Assembly: GCA_036873755.1 (NCBI GenBank)
Contig: JAVTVY010020314.1
Location: 16,674-80,673, forward strand
From: Hanleya hanleyi
Lineage: Eukaryota; Mollusca; Polyplacophora; Lepidopleurida; Hanleyidae
Length of the DNA: 64,000 bases
Direction of reading: 5' to 3'
Below, piece by piece: positions 1 through 13,273 of the stretch. The first letter of the stretch is position 1, and each line of letters starts with the position of its first letter. The position numbers were made by a program, and so were the translations under genes. The notes beneath the pieces are model-generated. The model was not told the origin of the DNA. It worked only from the letters and a program-made list of their open reading frames with translations, and made no database searches.

Positions 1-1411
1 AGTTAGGACTATATTCTTTGAAGAAATTGACATTTAATTGTGATATTTAGATTGCTGGTATATACATGTACATGTACCTTATATATCAGTGCCAATTTAT
101 TTGGTTTTAATACTTTTGTTTACCTAAGCACAATTTTATACATGTAGGCCTACAGTTTATAGGGTAATTAATACATGTATGTGTTTGTTGTTAAGAATGG
201 TAATATTTGAATATATTGTGTTCTTAAACAGTTTCCTTGTTTAATTAGTAAATATTGTACCAACAGAAAATCCCAGGGAATTTACAATATGTTGGAAATC
301 TATTTTACCTTGTTATGTCCTATCACCCCAAGAGGCTTATTGATGTACACAAGAAATAATTTCCTTCAGAATTTGATATTCCTATCTGATTATGAAATGA
401 AGTTAATAACAAAGTTAATTGCACTCTAAGATTCATTGTTCAAGGCAACAAGATAACACAGTTTTAGCTGCATACACAGGATACCAGCCTGGTCCTTGGA
501 AATTAGATTTCTTGATATGAATTCATGCTTATAAAATAACTGTAAATAAGTTGATTGTATGAGAACAATATGATATACAGGAGATAATAGCTCCCCCCAT
601 CTTCCTGTTTATTTCCTGACCACCCTTTGGTATCAACATGCATTCTCCATTGAAGCTCATTTTATTAGATATAAGCAGTATATGGGAAGTTATTGTCATC
701 TGCATATGTAACTGTAGTATATATGGTGGACATGGGTCAAGGGAATGTAAACTACCTAATCATCAGCATTTCCTCTGGATTAAAACAAAGTCACACCTTA
801 ATCACCCATCAGGGCCCTTGACACATCAGGGGTCAGTAGGATTGATTAACTAACAGACAGTCTACACCTAGGTCTACCTAGGCAATAACTGTCAAATTGA
901 TTAGCGGGACATTTGAGTCATTCATCTTTTACAGTAAAGCAATAACTGTCAACATGAAGCCTATTGTTTAAATTATCACCTTTACCAGGTATTAGATTTA
1001 TAGCTGATTATCTGAACTACATTTCCTTCTGCCTTTGGTTTATTTGATGAAAGCCTTCACTTAATGTCTGAGTTTGAGTAGAGCTTATTTTCATGACAAT
1101 TTTCTATATAGGACCAACCTTTCTGACTGGGACATCATTTCAGTGCTAAACTTTCCACAGTGGGAACTCTAGGGGAAAGAGAGTGTTGATTTAGTCGTTG
1201 ATTTTGTGCTATGACTACATCACTGCTAGTGCTAGTTAACTTGTGTATTTTAATAACTACTTGTAGAGCTGTCTAGTGAAAACTCTGTATTTCGATACAC
1301 ATTTGTGTAAACAGAATATACAATTTATTCTGTGATTATCACCAGATTGTGTATTTTAGAAATATGGTCATTGGAAGCTATTTAAAAACTTCTCACCTGA
1401 AATCATCAGCC
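1..1411. other. AT-rich upstream or 5' intron sequence, no gene seen
   Basis: Low-GC sequence with many stop codons in every frame and only short chance ORFs. It precedes the first coding exon I can assign for the RhoGEF gene. It may hold the promoter, a non-coding first exon or an intron; I cannot place a transcription start. An additional upstream coding exon cannot be excluded. Confidence 0.5.
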
Positions 1412-4400
1412 ATGGGTAAAGGGCACGATTCAGACCAACATTTCTCATATCACGAATTCGTCGGCAAGTGCACCATGTCCAAAATGCCTCAAGGAGATTT
1501 CTTTGATTTGGATGATGCAGGTAGTGATATTATTGCTTTTGTAATATAGAAATGTTTTAATTCTTTGATTCTTAGGCATCTGTTTGTCTCCTGCAATTAT
1601 CATCTTCTCCTCTGATTTGAATTCATACTTACAGGTAAAATTCACTGATTTCATGTTATTAATTTTGATTTATTTTATATTATTACAGGTCAAATCAAGC
1701 TGGCTGTCTACATGAATTTTGGCTTACTTACTGTTCATGGTAAGTTATATGGTTTGAGTGCCACATGTCAGATTTATTTCCAAGTAATTGCTTTTGATTA
1801 TTACCAGCTAGCAATCAGACACCCAAATATAATGATTCCATTTAATGTACCTTTATCTCTTCCTGCCAAATAGCACTTGTCAACGACTTTGTCACCTGTA
1901 ATTACTGTATTTTCTTTTAAACAATCACTAGGTGCTGTTGCATTAAAAGTGTCAGACAAATTGGTCCATTACAAAATCTTTCTAATTTGATTTATTTTTT
2001 CTCCTTCAGTGATACAGTCCAGACATCTAAGCTCAAAATGGAAATCTCTGTGTGACTCTTATGTAAAGGTATGTTATTTATTTTATCTGTTCAATCAGTA
2101 TGATAATCTCTGTTAATAAGTCGATCCCCCAATCAAATTCAATCACTCTCAACTGGGGACAAACTTAATGGATTTCATCACCCTCTAAAATCGTTAAATT
2201 ACTAGATTATTATATGTATGATTTTTAATGCTTTTGTTAACTTCCTGTTCCAATAAATTTGATCACCCCATATATCATGGTGGGAAATTTCACTTCCTGA
2301 ATTAGTCGATGTATTATCATTAAATGCATATTTGTACAATGTATTTATCCACATTAAACATCTATATTAAATGCAGCAAAAATTTAAAAAATCAATTGGT
2401 AAATTCATATTTTTAGATTAAAAACATAAAGAATTAGAAAATGAATTTAGAAAAATCTCTTCCCCATCATATTGAAATATATTTTCATGATTTCCTTTTT
2501 CTGCCACCAGATGTCACTGTTACCAGATGAGAGTAAGAGGACGAGATGTAAAACACAAGTTGTTTACGATTCTAACAATCCACTTTATGATGAAAAATTC
2601 TCCTTGTAAGTTTTCTTTTTGTTTATCAATTTATTTACACCAAATGTATGATTACATATATTGACTACATGTATCTTAATATTTTTAACAGGCATAACCA
2701 GCTTTTTTTCTCTTCAAATATCAACTTCAAAACAAAAACATGCTTTTGTTTACACCTTTTGTAATAAGTTTACACATGTAACTTGTTATGGGATAACCAA
2801 CTCATTGTCAAATCCATACGCTATTGTTTTCATTCATTTTGATCTCGGTGAATAATTAAGATGAAACACATTTTATAATGAATAGTTTAGAGCAAAAATT
2901 CTGTAATCAGGAAATTAAATGTTCTAACATTTCATTTTAATTTCAGTGAATTATTGGAAGAAGATAACAACAAACGTCTGATGATTTCCGTCTGGCACAG
3001 AGATCAAACCAGCAGTTTGAGCGAGTTTCTCGGCTGTGTCTCATTTGGCGTCAAACATCTTTTGAACCCCAAAAAGGTAAGATTTTATACTCCTATTCAG
3101 TCTATCATACTTGTGTCTATTTTTATGGCCAATTTCTCACTTCTAAATTATGCTCTGGATGAAACAGGTGATATTTTGAAATTCACCATGCAATACCAAA
3201 TTGTACACTGTTATGCCTGTTCACTGCACAAATTTCAATCAGATTATCTCCCTTGGATTGATTGTCTCCCCTGATGCACCTGATAACTTATGGGTAATTT
3301 CTCCTCATTTACAGGAAACGACAGGCTGGTATTACCTCCTGACTGAAGAGATAGGAAGAAAGAAACACCTCCAGGTCTCCAAGAAAAAACAACAACAGCA
3401 ACTCAAAGTCAGACGTAAGTACAGTCTCTCGTGTTTGTAAAAACTGCGAGATCTGTTGATGCGCTCCTGGAGGTTTTTACTGTGTTCATTGCACCAGCTC
3501 TCCCAGGAAAACAAATTATGAGAGTGATGCAGTGTGTGAGTGATCACTCTCTAGAATTTCCTAAAATAGTTTAGCGTTAAAAGCTTTTGTAATCTTGTGC
3601 ATTTGTAAAATATGGATTTATACTAAAAATACTAGGAAATGTTCAAATTATATAGAGATCATTATGTGATAAAATGACACTCATGCAAGTTATTAACATA
3701 GTTTCATTGTTTTATTATTTTAGCACACAATGTCATTCCAGCCATCAACAAAGATGTATGGTGGATGGACCCCATGACGGTGAGTTGTCTCCCTTGTTTG
3801 GATTATTGCCCTTGGTGTGATTTGATCATCGCTGTTTAAAATTCTGTCAAGCTACTAAGAATCTGAAATACTATTATGCTATTATTCTGATATAAGTTGG
3901 TAAATGCTACACATATGTGGACATTTTTTTGTGTATTTTATGTAATTAATAAGAATATGCGGTTGATTTAATGCATATTAGGAAATTGGAAATTTTGTTA
4001 TCCTATTCATTTAGTGTTTAATGAATTTATTTTAATATTAAATTAAATCATAGTAAAAATAACACGTTTTTTTCACTTTGCTTCTTGTACAGATCAATGT
4101 CATTCGAGGGAAGAATGGATTTGGCTTCTCAGTCATTGAATCCTGCCCGGTTAAAGTTGGTCGAGTTGACAAAGGTGAGACAGGAAATTATTTCTCAAAT
4201 GTTATTTAAATATTTGAAATTGTTTTATAAGCCAATTTTAATTTAGTTGTTTAAATGAAAATATTCAGAGTTTTATTATCTCCTTTATATGATTACCATC
4301 AATATATCTGTGTTAGTTTCGACATCAAATGATCATATTTTTCAGTTAAAAACTATTAAAAAAATAGCTTTTTGATCTATACATAAACAATTTTTCTTTA

Positions 4401-7400
4401 CTATGTTAGCTTCTCCTGCTGAAGATGCTTGTTTGAGGAAAGGAGACTGTATTGTACGAGTTAATGGGCGGAATGTATCACGATCCACAGCCGATAGTGT
4501 GGTTAAACTGGTCAAGTAAGTATACTGTTACTTATATCTGCTGATACTTTGAAGTTATCTTTGCTAATTCAATATACGGTAAACTTTTATATTATTCTCA
4601 CTCACAAATCTCAAATATCAAATTTTATAAAATTATTCTAGACTGCTTGTTTTTGTTCATATCCATTCAACTTCAAATCATCAAAATATTTCTCTGAAAT
4701 AAGAATGCACCTAAAACAACTATTGAATATACATTCTCATTTTCGAAAAATGGAGTATCGGGCTCAGAAATTTAATACATTCACAACAATTTCTTACTAT
4801 CAGGCACACAAGGGGAAAACTTGTGCTCGACATTCAGAGGTCACAAGAGGTGTGCATACAGAAAATGGATAAATCACCATGGAGACCATCTTCATCGATC
4901 TGTCGGAATGATGAGAACCGGAGACCTGTGCCGGTTTATGGCGGTGACTTATCAGACTGTGATGGCTCTGACAATGAGAGTCATGAGAGACAGTTGTCAG
5001 TAGATGAAGACATTATCTTGGCTGAGGCTCATGATATTCCTACCAGCACACCTTTACCTTTATTATTAAATGCACCACAGGTGAGAATCAACACCATTCT
5101 TTCTTATTTGATTTCTAATTTAATATCAACATTGTTTTTAATTCTGTATAGTTTGGCTATTTTATTTATTTTATTTTATTTACTCGATTCAATATATTTA
5201 TTCTCTAATTTAATTATTCAAATTTCCGTAATTTAATTTGTATTGTATTTAATTTCTAAAGTAACACAACTGGAATATCTCATATTTTTTTCTTTTGTAG
5301 CATGTCAACTTATCAGTAAAAAAACCCTCTTGTGTTTTTTATTTATAATCCTGATCTATTATTAATCAGTCAGATAGAACTATTTGATTACATTCATTCT
5401 CTTGTACAATTTCTGTAAAATGTATTTGAAATTTATTTTGCATTCTTCTTTCCCTTATTCAGTCTGTACCAACTACAGAAAGAAAGAAACAGGAGGCAAT
5501 CCACAGACTAATGAGTGTCGAGTTGGACTTCATAGATGTCATGCACAGTGGTATCGAGCGATTCTCCAGGCCCCTTCGACATTGTATCCTCTCTCCTAAA
5601 CAACACTCAGCGCTCTTTCAAAATATAGAAAAGGTAAAATTTTATCTGACATTATTTTGCCTTTTCCTCGTATGATTTTGGCATTACCCTGTCCAAAATT
5701 GGAAAATATTAAATTATTTGCTCTATTTCCTTGTTTGAATAGAATTTACCAAAAAAAAAAGAAAAAACCCCTAACATTTTGATAATTAATTTTGTTGTTT
5801 CTGCGTGATTTATAAGATTCTAGTGAATTGTGCAGCTCTCTAGCTTTTCCAAATTGTTATTTCCCAGTTCAGATTTCAGTTTGATCAGCAGAATCTTATA
5901 ATTATTGTGTAGGGTTACCTCTCCTGATGTGATCGTGGATTACCTCCCTTCATGTGTCAGCCATCTCCCCTTGATGATGCAACTGATAAAATCCATTTGG
6001 ATGAAATAATAAACATAATTATTATTTTTTTATAATTTCAGCTTGTAACAATCTCCGAGTACCACATCAAACAGATGCAGGATAATGCCCCGTCATGTTC
6101 TGACACAGACACCACCAGTTCACAGTCCTCGACAGATGGCACAAATCATTTTGTCAACTCTATAGGTCTTATCTATCAGTCTAAGGTAAATACTTCTCTC
6201 ATATGGCGTCAGGTTTTGAGTCCGCACGCCCACAAATCTGTATAGAAATTATTGTTTTGGATACCCGTAAAGTTGTAGAATTTTGTTTGGATTTCGGTAA
6301 TATTCGTAGAAAATCAAGGCACTGTCATTCGCAATATCCAAAAAAAGTTTTCATAATATGTAAAGAATAAGAACAAATTTGTCAATCCATTGATATCTTT
6401 CAAGCTCTCTTTTTCCCTAATTTCAATTTCACAAATTTTTCAGTAATTTAGAAAATTGATTCATACAATTTATTGATATATTTCCTTTTTTTTCATCACA
6501 TTGGCTAAATCATGAATATCAAAATTTGTTAATTTCAATTTTCCAGGTTCAGCTTTTGTGCCAGGCCTATGACATCTATGCTCGTGGATTGAGTAATGCC
6601 AACAAGGTTTTAGGGGAATTGAAGAGAAACCAGGACTTCCAAAAATTCATACAGGTATTGACAAATTCCAAATATGCTAATTCTCCAATTTGTTCATACA
6701 TATCTACAACACACTTTCCATTTATTCACAAATCCTGTCCTGTTTCGTATTATTTTTGGGCTTCTGGTGTGTGAATTTGTTAATTTGTGATCTGCCAGGA
6801 GAGTTATTTGCCCTGATGTCACATCAGGGGAAATAACTCTCCTGGCAGATCCAGGATTACCTCCCTTACACCAGTTGACTGTTAATCTGTATTTTGAACC
6901 ATTGAGTAATTCTTGTTTGTTTTCTCCTAATAGGACTCAGATGATGATCCCAGACAACCAACTATCAGTGCTTTTATCTATAGAGCTGCTCAGGTATGTT
7001 CAATTCATTAATTTATTATTAATTTCATTGATCAGTCTATTCGACTCCATCCTTTCATCGAAGTATCTATTCATTTGCTGATAAATTTTGATAAACAAAT
7101 TCTGAACCAACTCCATTTTCTTTGCTTGATTTATTTTTACATTTTCATAATTTTGAAATGTGGCTAAATTTTCATCGTTTATTCTGAAATATATAATATT
7201 TCTTACCTCTTTTTTGCAGCATGTACGGGAACTCTATCAAGTTTTACGAGACATCTTCCAGAACACTCGACCAGACACTAGAGATTATCAAAAACTTAAA
7301 AGAGTTGTTGAAGGTGAGAATTAATTAAATCTTCAGTCATTATATTTCAAACCACATTGAAACTTAGAATGACACGGTTTCATTTATTTTAAAGATTCTG

Positions 7401-9438
7401 CAATAATCATCAAGTAACTCAAAGGACAGTGTTGGTTGCATGCAAATGTTGTTAATTGACAGTATTGGTTTGTCACAAAAGATGGACATTATTGGTGTAT
7501 ACGAAAGAAAAATAAAAACAGAGAAAAAAAAAGACTCCTTCCCTTGTCTCATTTTTTGTAAAGAGCCTATGGAGCTAGACATAAATTTTATTCAGTCTGA
7601 AAATGTAGTTTTATTTTTAGTGACATCTTTCTCGTGTTTGTGACATTTAAGATTTCTTTATTCATGTGTGTACTAAAATTTAATTTACTTCATTCAGGTT
7701 TACAAGAATGTGTAACAAATATCACAAACTACAGTTGTACCAGGACGTGCAGCTGGGGATCGATGAGTTCAGGGATTAGCTCCGAGTCAACGAGATCATC
7801 CGGTGCATCCAGCAGTGGCTCCCGTACACCGGCTGGACAAAACAAAGCGCCCAGTCCCTCATTGGCTAGCTACAAATCATGTGACTCTGAAGTGATGAGA
7901 ATACAGGACAAACTGATCTTCCAGTCTCATGTTGAGGTATGTTTTCTATTTATCTTTTTACTGCACAGACCAAATATATTCATCTTTTCAGCAGTTTAAT
8001 ACAATTGAAATGAAACCAAGAAAGTGAGACTTAAAGAGTCAGCCTTCAACATTATTATTCCTTCAAGTAAAACATGACATCAAACAAACAAGTGTCAGTG
8101 TTCAAGAGCAGTATTTTGTCATATCTTTGAGAGAGAAATGTGTGAAAATGGAAAGAGATGTGATGGTGCCTGTGAAGTTTTGTTCTATATTGAAACCATG
8201 TAAATATATTTTTTTAGTTAACTTTCATTATACTAATTACTTTTATTCTTATTTCAGGTGTTCCAATTATGTGAGGAAGATCGTCATCTTCTTTATACAG
8301 GAGAGGTCTACAAGTGGGATGGGCGAGCTTGGTACAAGGTACGTTCACAAATCCCTTGTATTTAGCAAATCTTATCTGTGCTGATTTCTACAATTGACAA
8401 TTTTATAGCTCAGTCAGATCAATACTCCTTGGGTACCATAACGAAACTCTGTCAAGTTTCAACATTTAATTATTGACTTTACCTGGGTTCAAATATACTA
8501 GATTATTTCAAGTTCATTTCATGTGCTGATTATCTCCCATTATAAATGTTGTGCTAATTATCTCTCCTTACCTTACAGGTTCATGTGTTGTTGTTCAACG
8601 ATCTCTTTTTGGAGACTGAAAAGGATCGTCATGGCTATTTCAAGGTCATCGCTGACCCTATCTTCCTCCGAGATGTCCGTGGCATCCACACAAAAAGAGA
8701 TCATGGTAAGTTTTTAATTCAACTCTTCAATCATTCATTCATCAGGTATGATGAACCAGCTATTCTAAACTGAACAAAAAAAATTAATTGTTCTTGAAAA
8801 AAAATCTCTCTTTCTTTGGAGTTACCTGTAAAATCATCATGAAATCAAAAATCATTTGAAAAAAAAACAACACTGACTCACCCCTGTTGATCTCCATTTT
8901 GTCTGACATGTAAAAGACCCTCCGTTGTCTTAAAGCTGTTTGCCTGTCTTTGCACAACCATTTGTTCCTAAATTCCTATAATTGAAGAGACATAATCCTA
9001 TTTTCCCCCTATATATTCATGAACAACTCCTATATTCATGAACAACTCCTATATTCATGAACAACTCCTATATTCATGAACAACTCCTATATTTTGCTGT
9101 GTGTTCACCATGCTATTGTTTAACTTTTATTCTCTCTTCTGTGGGAATTCATAACATGTTTATAACGTTAATCCTCTTACATTTATCTATTTAACTAAAC
9201 ATCCTTTTCTTTTACCACAGACACAGAATTCGCCATGCACGTGAACAGTCCTAGGAGTCCATTTGTTAACAGCAAAGTGTCATTTGCAGAAAAACACCTG
9301 TACCGTGCTCCCAGCACCGAGCTGAAATTCACATGGAAAAGTCTCATCGAACAGAGAATCTTCGCCGTCCGAGGTCGCGTGGAACACTTTAGCAGTACGA
9401 ACAGTATCAACAATAGTGGAGCCACTGTTATTGTGTAA
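1412..9438 (+). CDS. PsGEF: PsGEF-like Rho guanine nucleotide exchange factor (C2-PDZ-DH-PH), 19 exons
   Basis: Likely activates a Rho-family GTPase at the membrane or cortex. Exons: 1412-1520, 1689-1739, 2010-2068, 2511-2605, 2947-3076, 3315-3414, 3724-3779, 4093-4174, 4410-4515, 4804-5080, 5463-5633, 6042-6185, 6547-6654, 6934-6993, 7220-7313, 7698-7936, 8258-8338, 8579-8705, 9221-9438. All are bounded by AG/GT and join in phase to 768 residues. C2 domain about 37-160 (GLLTVHVIQSRHL, SYVKMSL); PDZ about 198-278 (KNGFGFSVIES); DH about 356-560 (RLMSVELDFIDVMHSGIERF, then the CR2/CR3 helices VQLLCQAYDIYARGL and IYRAAQHVRELYQVL), interrupted by a Ser/Thr-rich loop; Ser-rich linker about 565-590; PH about 600-720 (VHVLLFNDLFLETEK). 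The start at 1412 has a good Kozak context (GCCATGG); an in-frame ATG at 1364 would add 16 residues. The domain order matches protostome PsGEF; an RGS3-like protein was considered, but there is no RGS domain. Confidence 0.85.
6789..6851. repeat. Near-perfect 63 bp hairpin in intron 13
   Basis: The two arms, beginning GATCTGCCAGGAGAGTTATT and ending in its reverse complement, are almost perfectly complementary around a short centre (CTGATGTCACATCAG). It sits mid-intron. It may be a tiny folded-back repeat; related TTATCTCCC-type words recur across the other introns. Confidence 0.7.
9013..9088. repeat. 19 bp x 4 tandem repeat in last intron
   Basis: Four consecutive copies of ATATTCATGAACAACTCCT. 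No coding meaning; a simple intronic minisatellite. Confidence 0.9.
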
Positions 9439-10700
9439 ATCTTTCACTCGTCGTTTCGAAGAACTTTTGTGCTGTCATATGGTGCCGAACTATTTATTCT
9501 TGGAGGGGAACATTTTGTACAGGAAACTACTCCTCTCCCATCAGGGTTTTCCTGGGAAGAATTCCTCTGTGCTGGAGTTCCCACCAAGGCCCTAGCAAAG
9601 TGCTACATGTAGTAATATCTCAGTGATATTGAACTGCAGTCTTTCTCTCTAACGAGAGTTGTTGCACTGGAAATCTGTCTCGCCTGAAAATGATGTGAGC
9701 ATATGAAATCCATGGTTGGGTTCGTAATGAAGACTCGATACAACAAATTAGTTTGTTCTTCACATCTCCATCATCCAGTTGTGCAACAAAAGTGAACAAT
9801 TCTATCTTTTGAGATTTATTGACGTTAACAGAAAAAAAGACTGTACGAAAATCGTCTGGAATTGTGCTTTTAAACATGGATTGAATAAAACAAAGGGAGA
9901 TCACTGTGGGGTTTTTTAAAAAACAATTTCCTCTTTTCAGTGGAATTTAGCACACAGTCAACAGTGCTCCAAAAAATGCAGATGTTTTCTAAAAACTGTT
10001 TTTACATTAATTTATTTTTGTTTGCAGCATTCTTTTTCACTCATAAGTTATTTTGCAAGGTCCCATCTTAACTTATTTTCATATCATGCATTCCAGCTTT
10101 AATTTATTTAAATCTAATCATCGATCAACTCATCAATTCAGTATTCATTTCAACTTATTCCATTTTGTATGAAGCCTTCTTAGTAACATGCATGATTTGA
10201 CTTAATTTTGCAATATGTAACCCATTAGTCATTTCTGGTGTTTGGAAGCATTTTATGATATTTTGTTGTGTGCAATTTCAATTATCATTTGTCAGGATGA
10301 AGGTGCAATTTTAAAGCAATGAGATTTATGCAGTTTCTTTTCTTTTCTTGCAATGTGTAACTACAGCAATGATGTTTTTATTTCCTGCAATATTGACCAG
10401 TATTTTCTAGTAGATATTCTGTATGTTGCAGTCTCTCCTGGTATAGTTATATATAAATATATATTGACGAGTCAGTCAGCAATCCTATCATTGCACATTG
10501 AACAACCGCCATATAGCCATTTGTTGATCTTCCTCATTCTGTATCATCCCTCTTCTTTGATCTGTCCATCCGCTTCTCTTGTATATTGTATAAACTTGTT
10601 AAACCTTGTACATATTGTTCATATTATTTGTAAGATAAACCACAAAATATTAAAGTCCATAAATACTGAATTTCTTGTGTTCTTTTACATTATTGTTATT
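9439..10700 (+). other. Probable 3' UTR of the RhoGEF gene
   Basis: AT-rich sequence directly after the stop codon with no intron signal needed. A candidate poly(A) signal ATTAAA lies at 10649-10654; another possible signal (AATAAA) is near 9885. A 158-codon ORF at 10353-10829 has the composition of random AT-rich sequence and no recognisable domain, so I treat it as non-coding. Confidence 0.45.
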
Positions 10701-12601
10701 CAGGGCTGGACATCTTATAGTGATGACAAATCTTTCTGTTCCTGGTCCAATCTTGAATTTCTTTTCAGTTTAAAACCAACTCTCCAACCCATTAGCTACA
10801 TATATATGGACAAACTTTGTCAACGTTAAGACCAAATCAGTTTGCAGACCCCTAAATGAATTTTCTTGACCTGTTTATGTCACCGCCATTCTTATCCTGA
10901 CGAAGTTCATGACCAAAACGGTGGCCTTGCTTCTCGGACAGACATAGTTTCCCAGCCTGCCCATTTGATGTTAGCTTCACTATTTGACCCTCCATTTTGG
11001 GATTTGGCTATCCATTATAATAGGGGGACTATTGCTATACCTTGGCATCAGTGTTGGCATTGGGACACTATCACACTCCTGTGGGAGATAGGGTAAGAAC
11101 AGTCTGCCCTCACTTCTCCCATGCCTCCAGCATGTCTGCCTGGCAAGCTGAAGCTTCTGGGATCATTCGTTGGTCAAGTTATATATCGAAAGATTAAAAA
11201 AAAAGGAACTTGTTGCTCTCTCACTTGTTGCTAAGCAGTAAGAGGATAGATCAAGGACTGGTTTGCTCAGTGATGATGTGAGCTTGGTGTAGTATCATAT
11301 CTGATTAATTGCTTCCAACATCCCAGCCCCAGCTCCCCATGTTTTATGGCTCTCCAAAAATAGCCTGGGATAAGTTTGATATTCTTTTGCCATTGACAGC
11401 ATTTGAGGTATGGAATTAGTGGTGTAGGAAATGTGGGAGTGTGTGCCTGTGGGAAGGTTGGGGTTTTACAACACCGTTTGTGCCCCTCACTTCTTGGACA
11501 TAACGCTGCAGGAGGAGTTAAAAATACTCCAGGCATTTTGTGGATTTAATAAAATAAACCGTCGTGGATTAAAGGAAACAATATAGCTTGTTTGAGTGGT
11601 TCTTGAATAGTAAACTTTCACTTAAATTCCCAAACTGTATAATCTACTGTAAATGTATCAACATAATTGGGATGCAGAATAAATTGAAATGGGAAGCTTT
11701 TGAAATATTGTTCTAATTGTTTTTTTTTTAAGCGCTTTGGAACTGTTAAAACATGGTGAAGAATGTCGCCTCAGAATATGCCAGATTGCAGGAAATGAAA
11801 CCATGAAGGGGGAGGGGGGGCATGCCTCTTGACCCCCTAGGATAGCCTGGGATATTTATATTGTTCACAGTTGTTTGCTCCCCCCACTTTTGAAGACCTT
11901 TCTACCCCCCTTGGAATGAATATCGGTAGTTCAAACTTTAACCCAGCAAAAAAGCTTAAAAGTGATAGTTAAAATCACTTTCCTTCTTCAGGACCTGGTC
12001 GGTCAGGGCACAGCTTCAAGATATACATATATTAGTTGAATTGTTAGTACATTGTCTTTTTCAATATCAGGATCAACAAGTATCGATTTCCATTATTAGG
12101 TCACCATATTTATCCAAGACTGCTTTATTTAAACTTATGAAGATGCCATCTATTCGACATTCAGTCACCTTCATTTATCTATCAGTGTTAAGCTTCTGAA
12201 CATTAAAGGTTGGATTGTGTCCCAACGACGAGGCCATACAGAAAAATCTTGAATAAGCTGGAGATGAAAAATAAAAAGGTCCACCCGCCCGCCTTGGTTT
12301 AAATGAACAGGGTCTGGGAAAGAGCATCCATCTACATTTAAGTAGAGTGGAATGGGATTGTGCAAAAATAATTATAAAGTGATTATGAAGAAAGTATTCC
12401 TGTTAGCTAGATAGATCAAACTACCAATTCTCACAACTATAGTGAATTTAATGTGTGATTGATATTTAGTTAACATATGAAGGAAGGGTTTATCAATGAT
12501 ATGAAGCAATATTCGAGTTCAGGTAATCATGAGATGAATCTGGTGAAATGGCAAGGCAAGATTATATCCAAACCGTGCAGGATAAAGAGAATTAGATTTA
12601 A
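10701..12601. other. Intergenic sequence, no gene recognised
   Basis: Only short ORFs without recognisable domains. I see no repeat structure except scattered poly-A/T runs. Confidence 0.4.
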
Positions 12602-13273
12602 GGATACTGAGCCATCCTGCAGAAAATTACACACCCTCTAGAATTTGTCTTTATAGCAAAAGCTATGCCTTATAGCTATGGTAATGTATATATTTCTTGA
12701 AAGCGCAATTCTTGGGGATTCCAAATAAATAAATTTGTTCATTGTAAATATGTGAGTTGTGAAGATTTTTTTTCAAAAAAGTATTCAACTTGTTGTTACC
12801 CACATCTTCATTTTCTTTAGGAACTCCAACTCCAACAGGAAATCAGTGTCTCACTTTTGTAAATTTTTGTCCAGTTATTTTATCGACATTTAATTCAACT
12901 TCAAAGTTCAAAACTTTGATTTGCTCGATTTTGAAAAGAAATATTCAATTAAATGTAACAGAATGAGAACTAGGCCAAAATTGATAAAGCTAAGACAGGG
13001 ATTTCCTGTTGGAATAATCAAAACGAAATGATGAAGTAAGTTATGATAAGTTGAATACTTTTTTGAAAATAGCATTTAAATTAAATTTTAAATCAAATTT
13101 GTTTAAGATCCGAATGTCTTCACAACCTACAAGTTTACAGTGAACAGATTTATATATCTAGAATCCTTCATAGATGCGCTTTCAAAAAATATATACATTA
13201 TCATAGCTATTATGCATACTTTTAGCTGTATAAAGACAAGTTCTAGAGGGTGTGCAGTAGGGCTCCGTACCCT
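12602..13273. mobile_element. Long palindromic (foldback) MITE, about 670 bp
   Basis: The two halves are inverted copies: ACACCCTCTAGAA, TATAGCAAAAGCTATGC and AATGTATATATTTCTTG on the left reappear reverse-complemented near 13175-13255. The arms also share CAAAAAAGTATTCAACTT and the TGTGAAGA block. Ends read GGATACTGAGCC and (complement) GGGTACGGAGCC. No ORF. The target duplication is not clear. It marks the edge between the host locus and the transposon-rich part. Confidence 0.7.

Noticed and set aside
10353..10829. 158-codon ORF after the RhoGEF gene
   Set aside because: Leu/Ile/Ser-rich composition typical of AT-rich UTR; no domain, no splice or start context.
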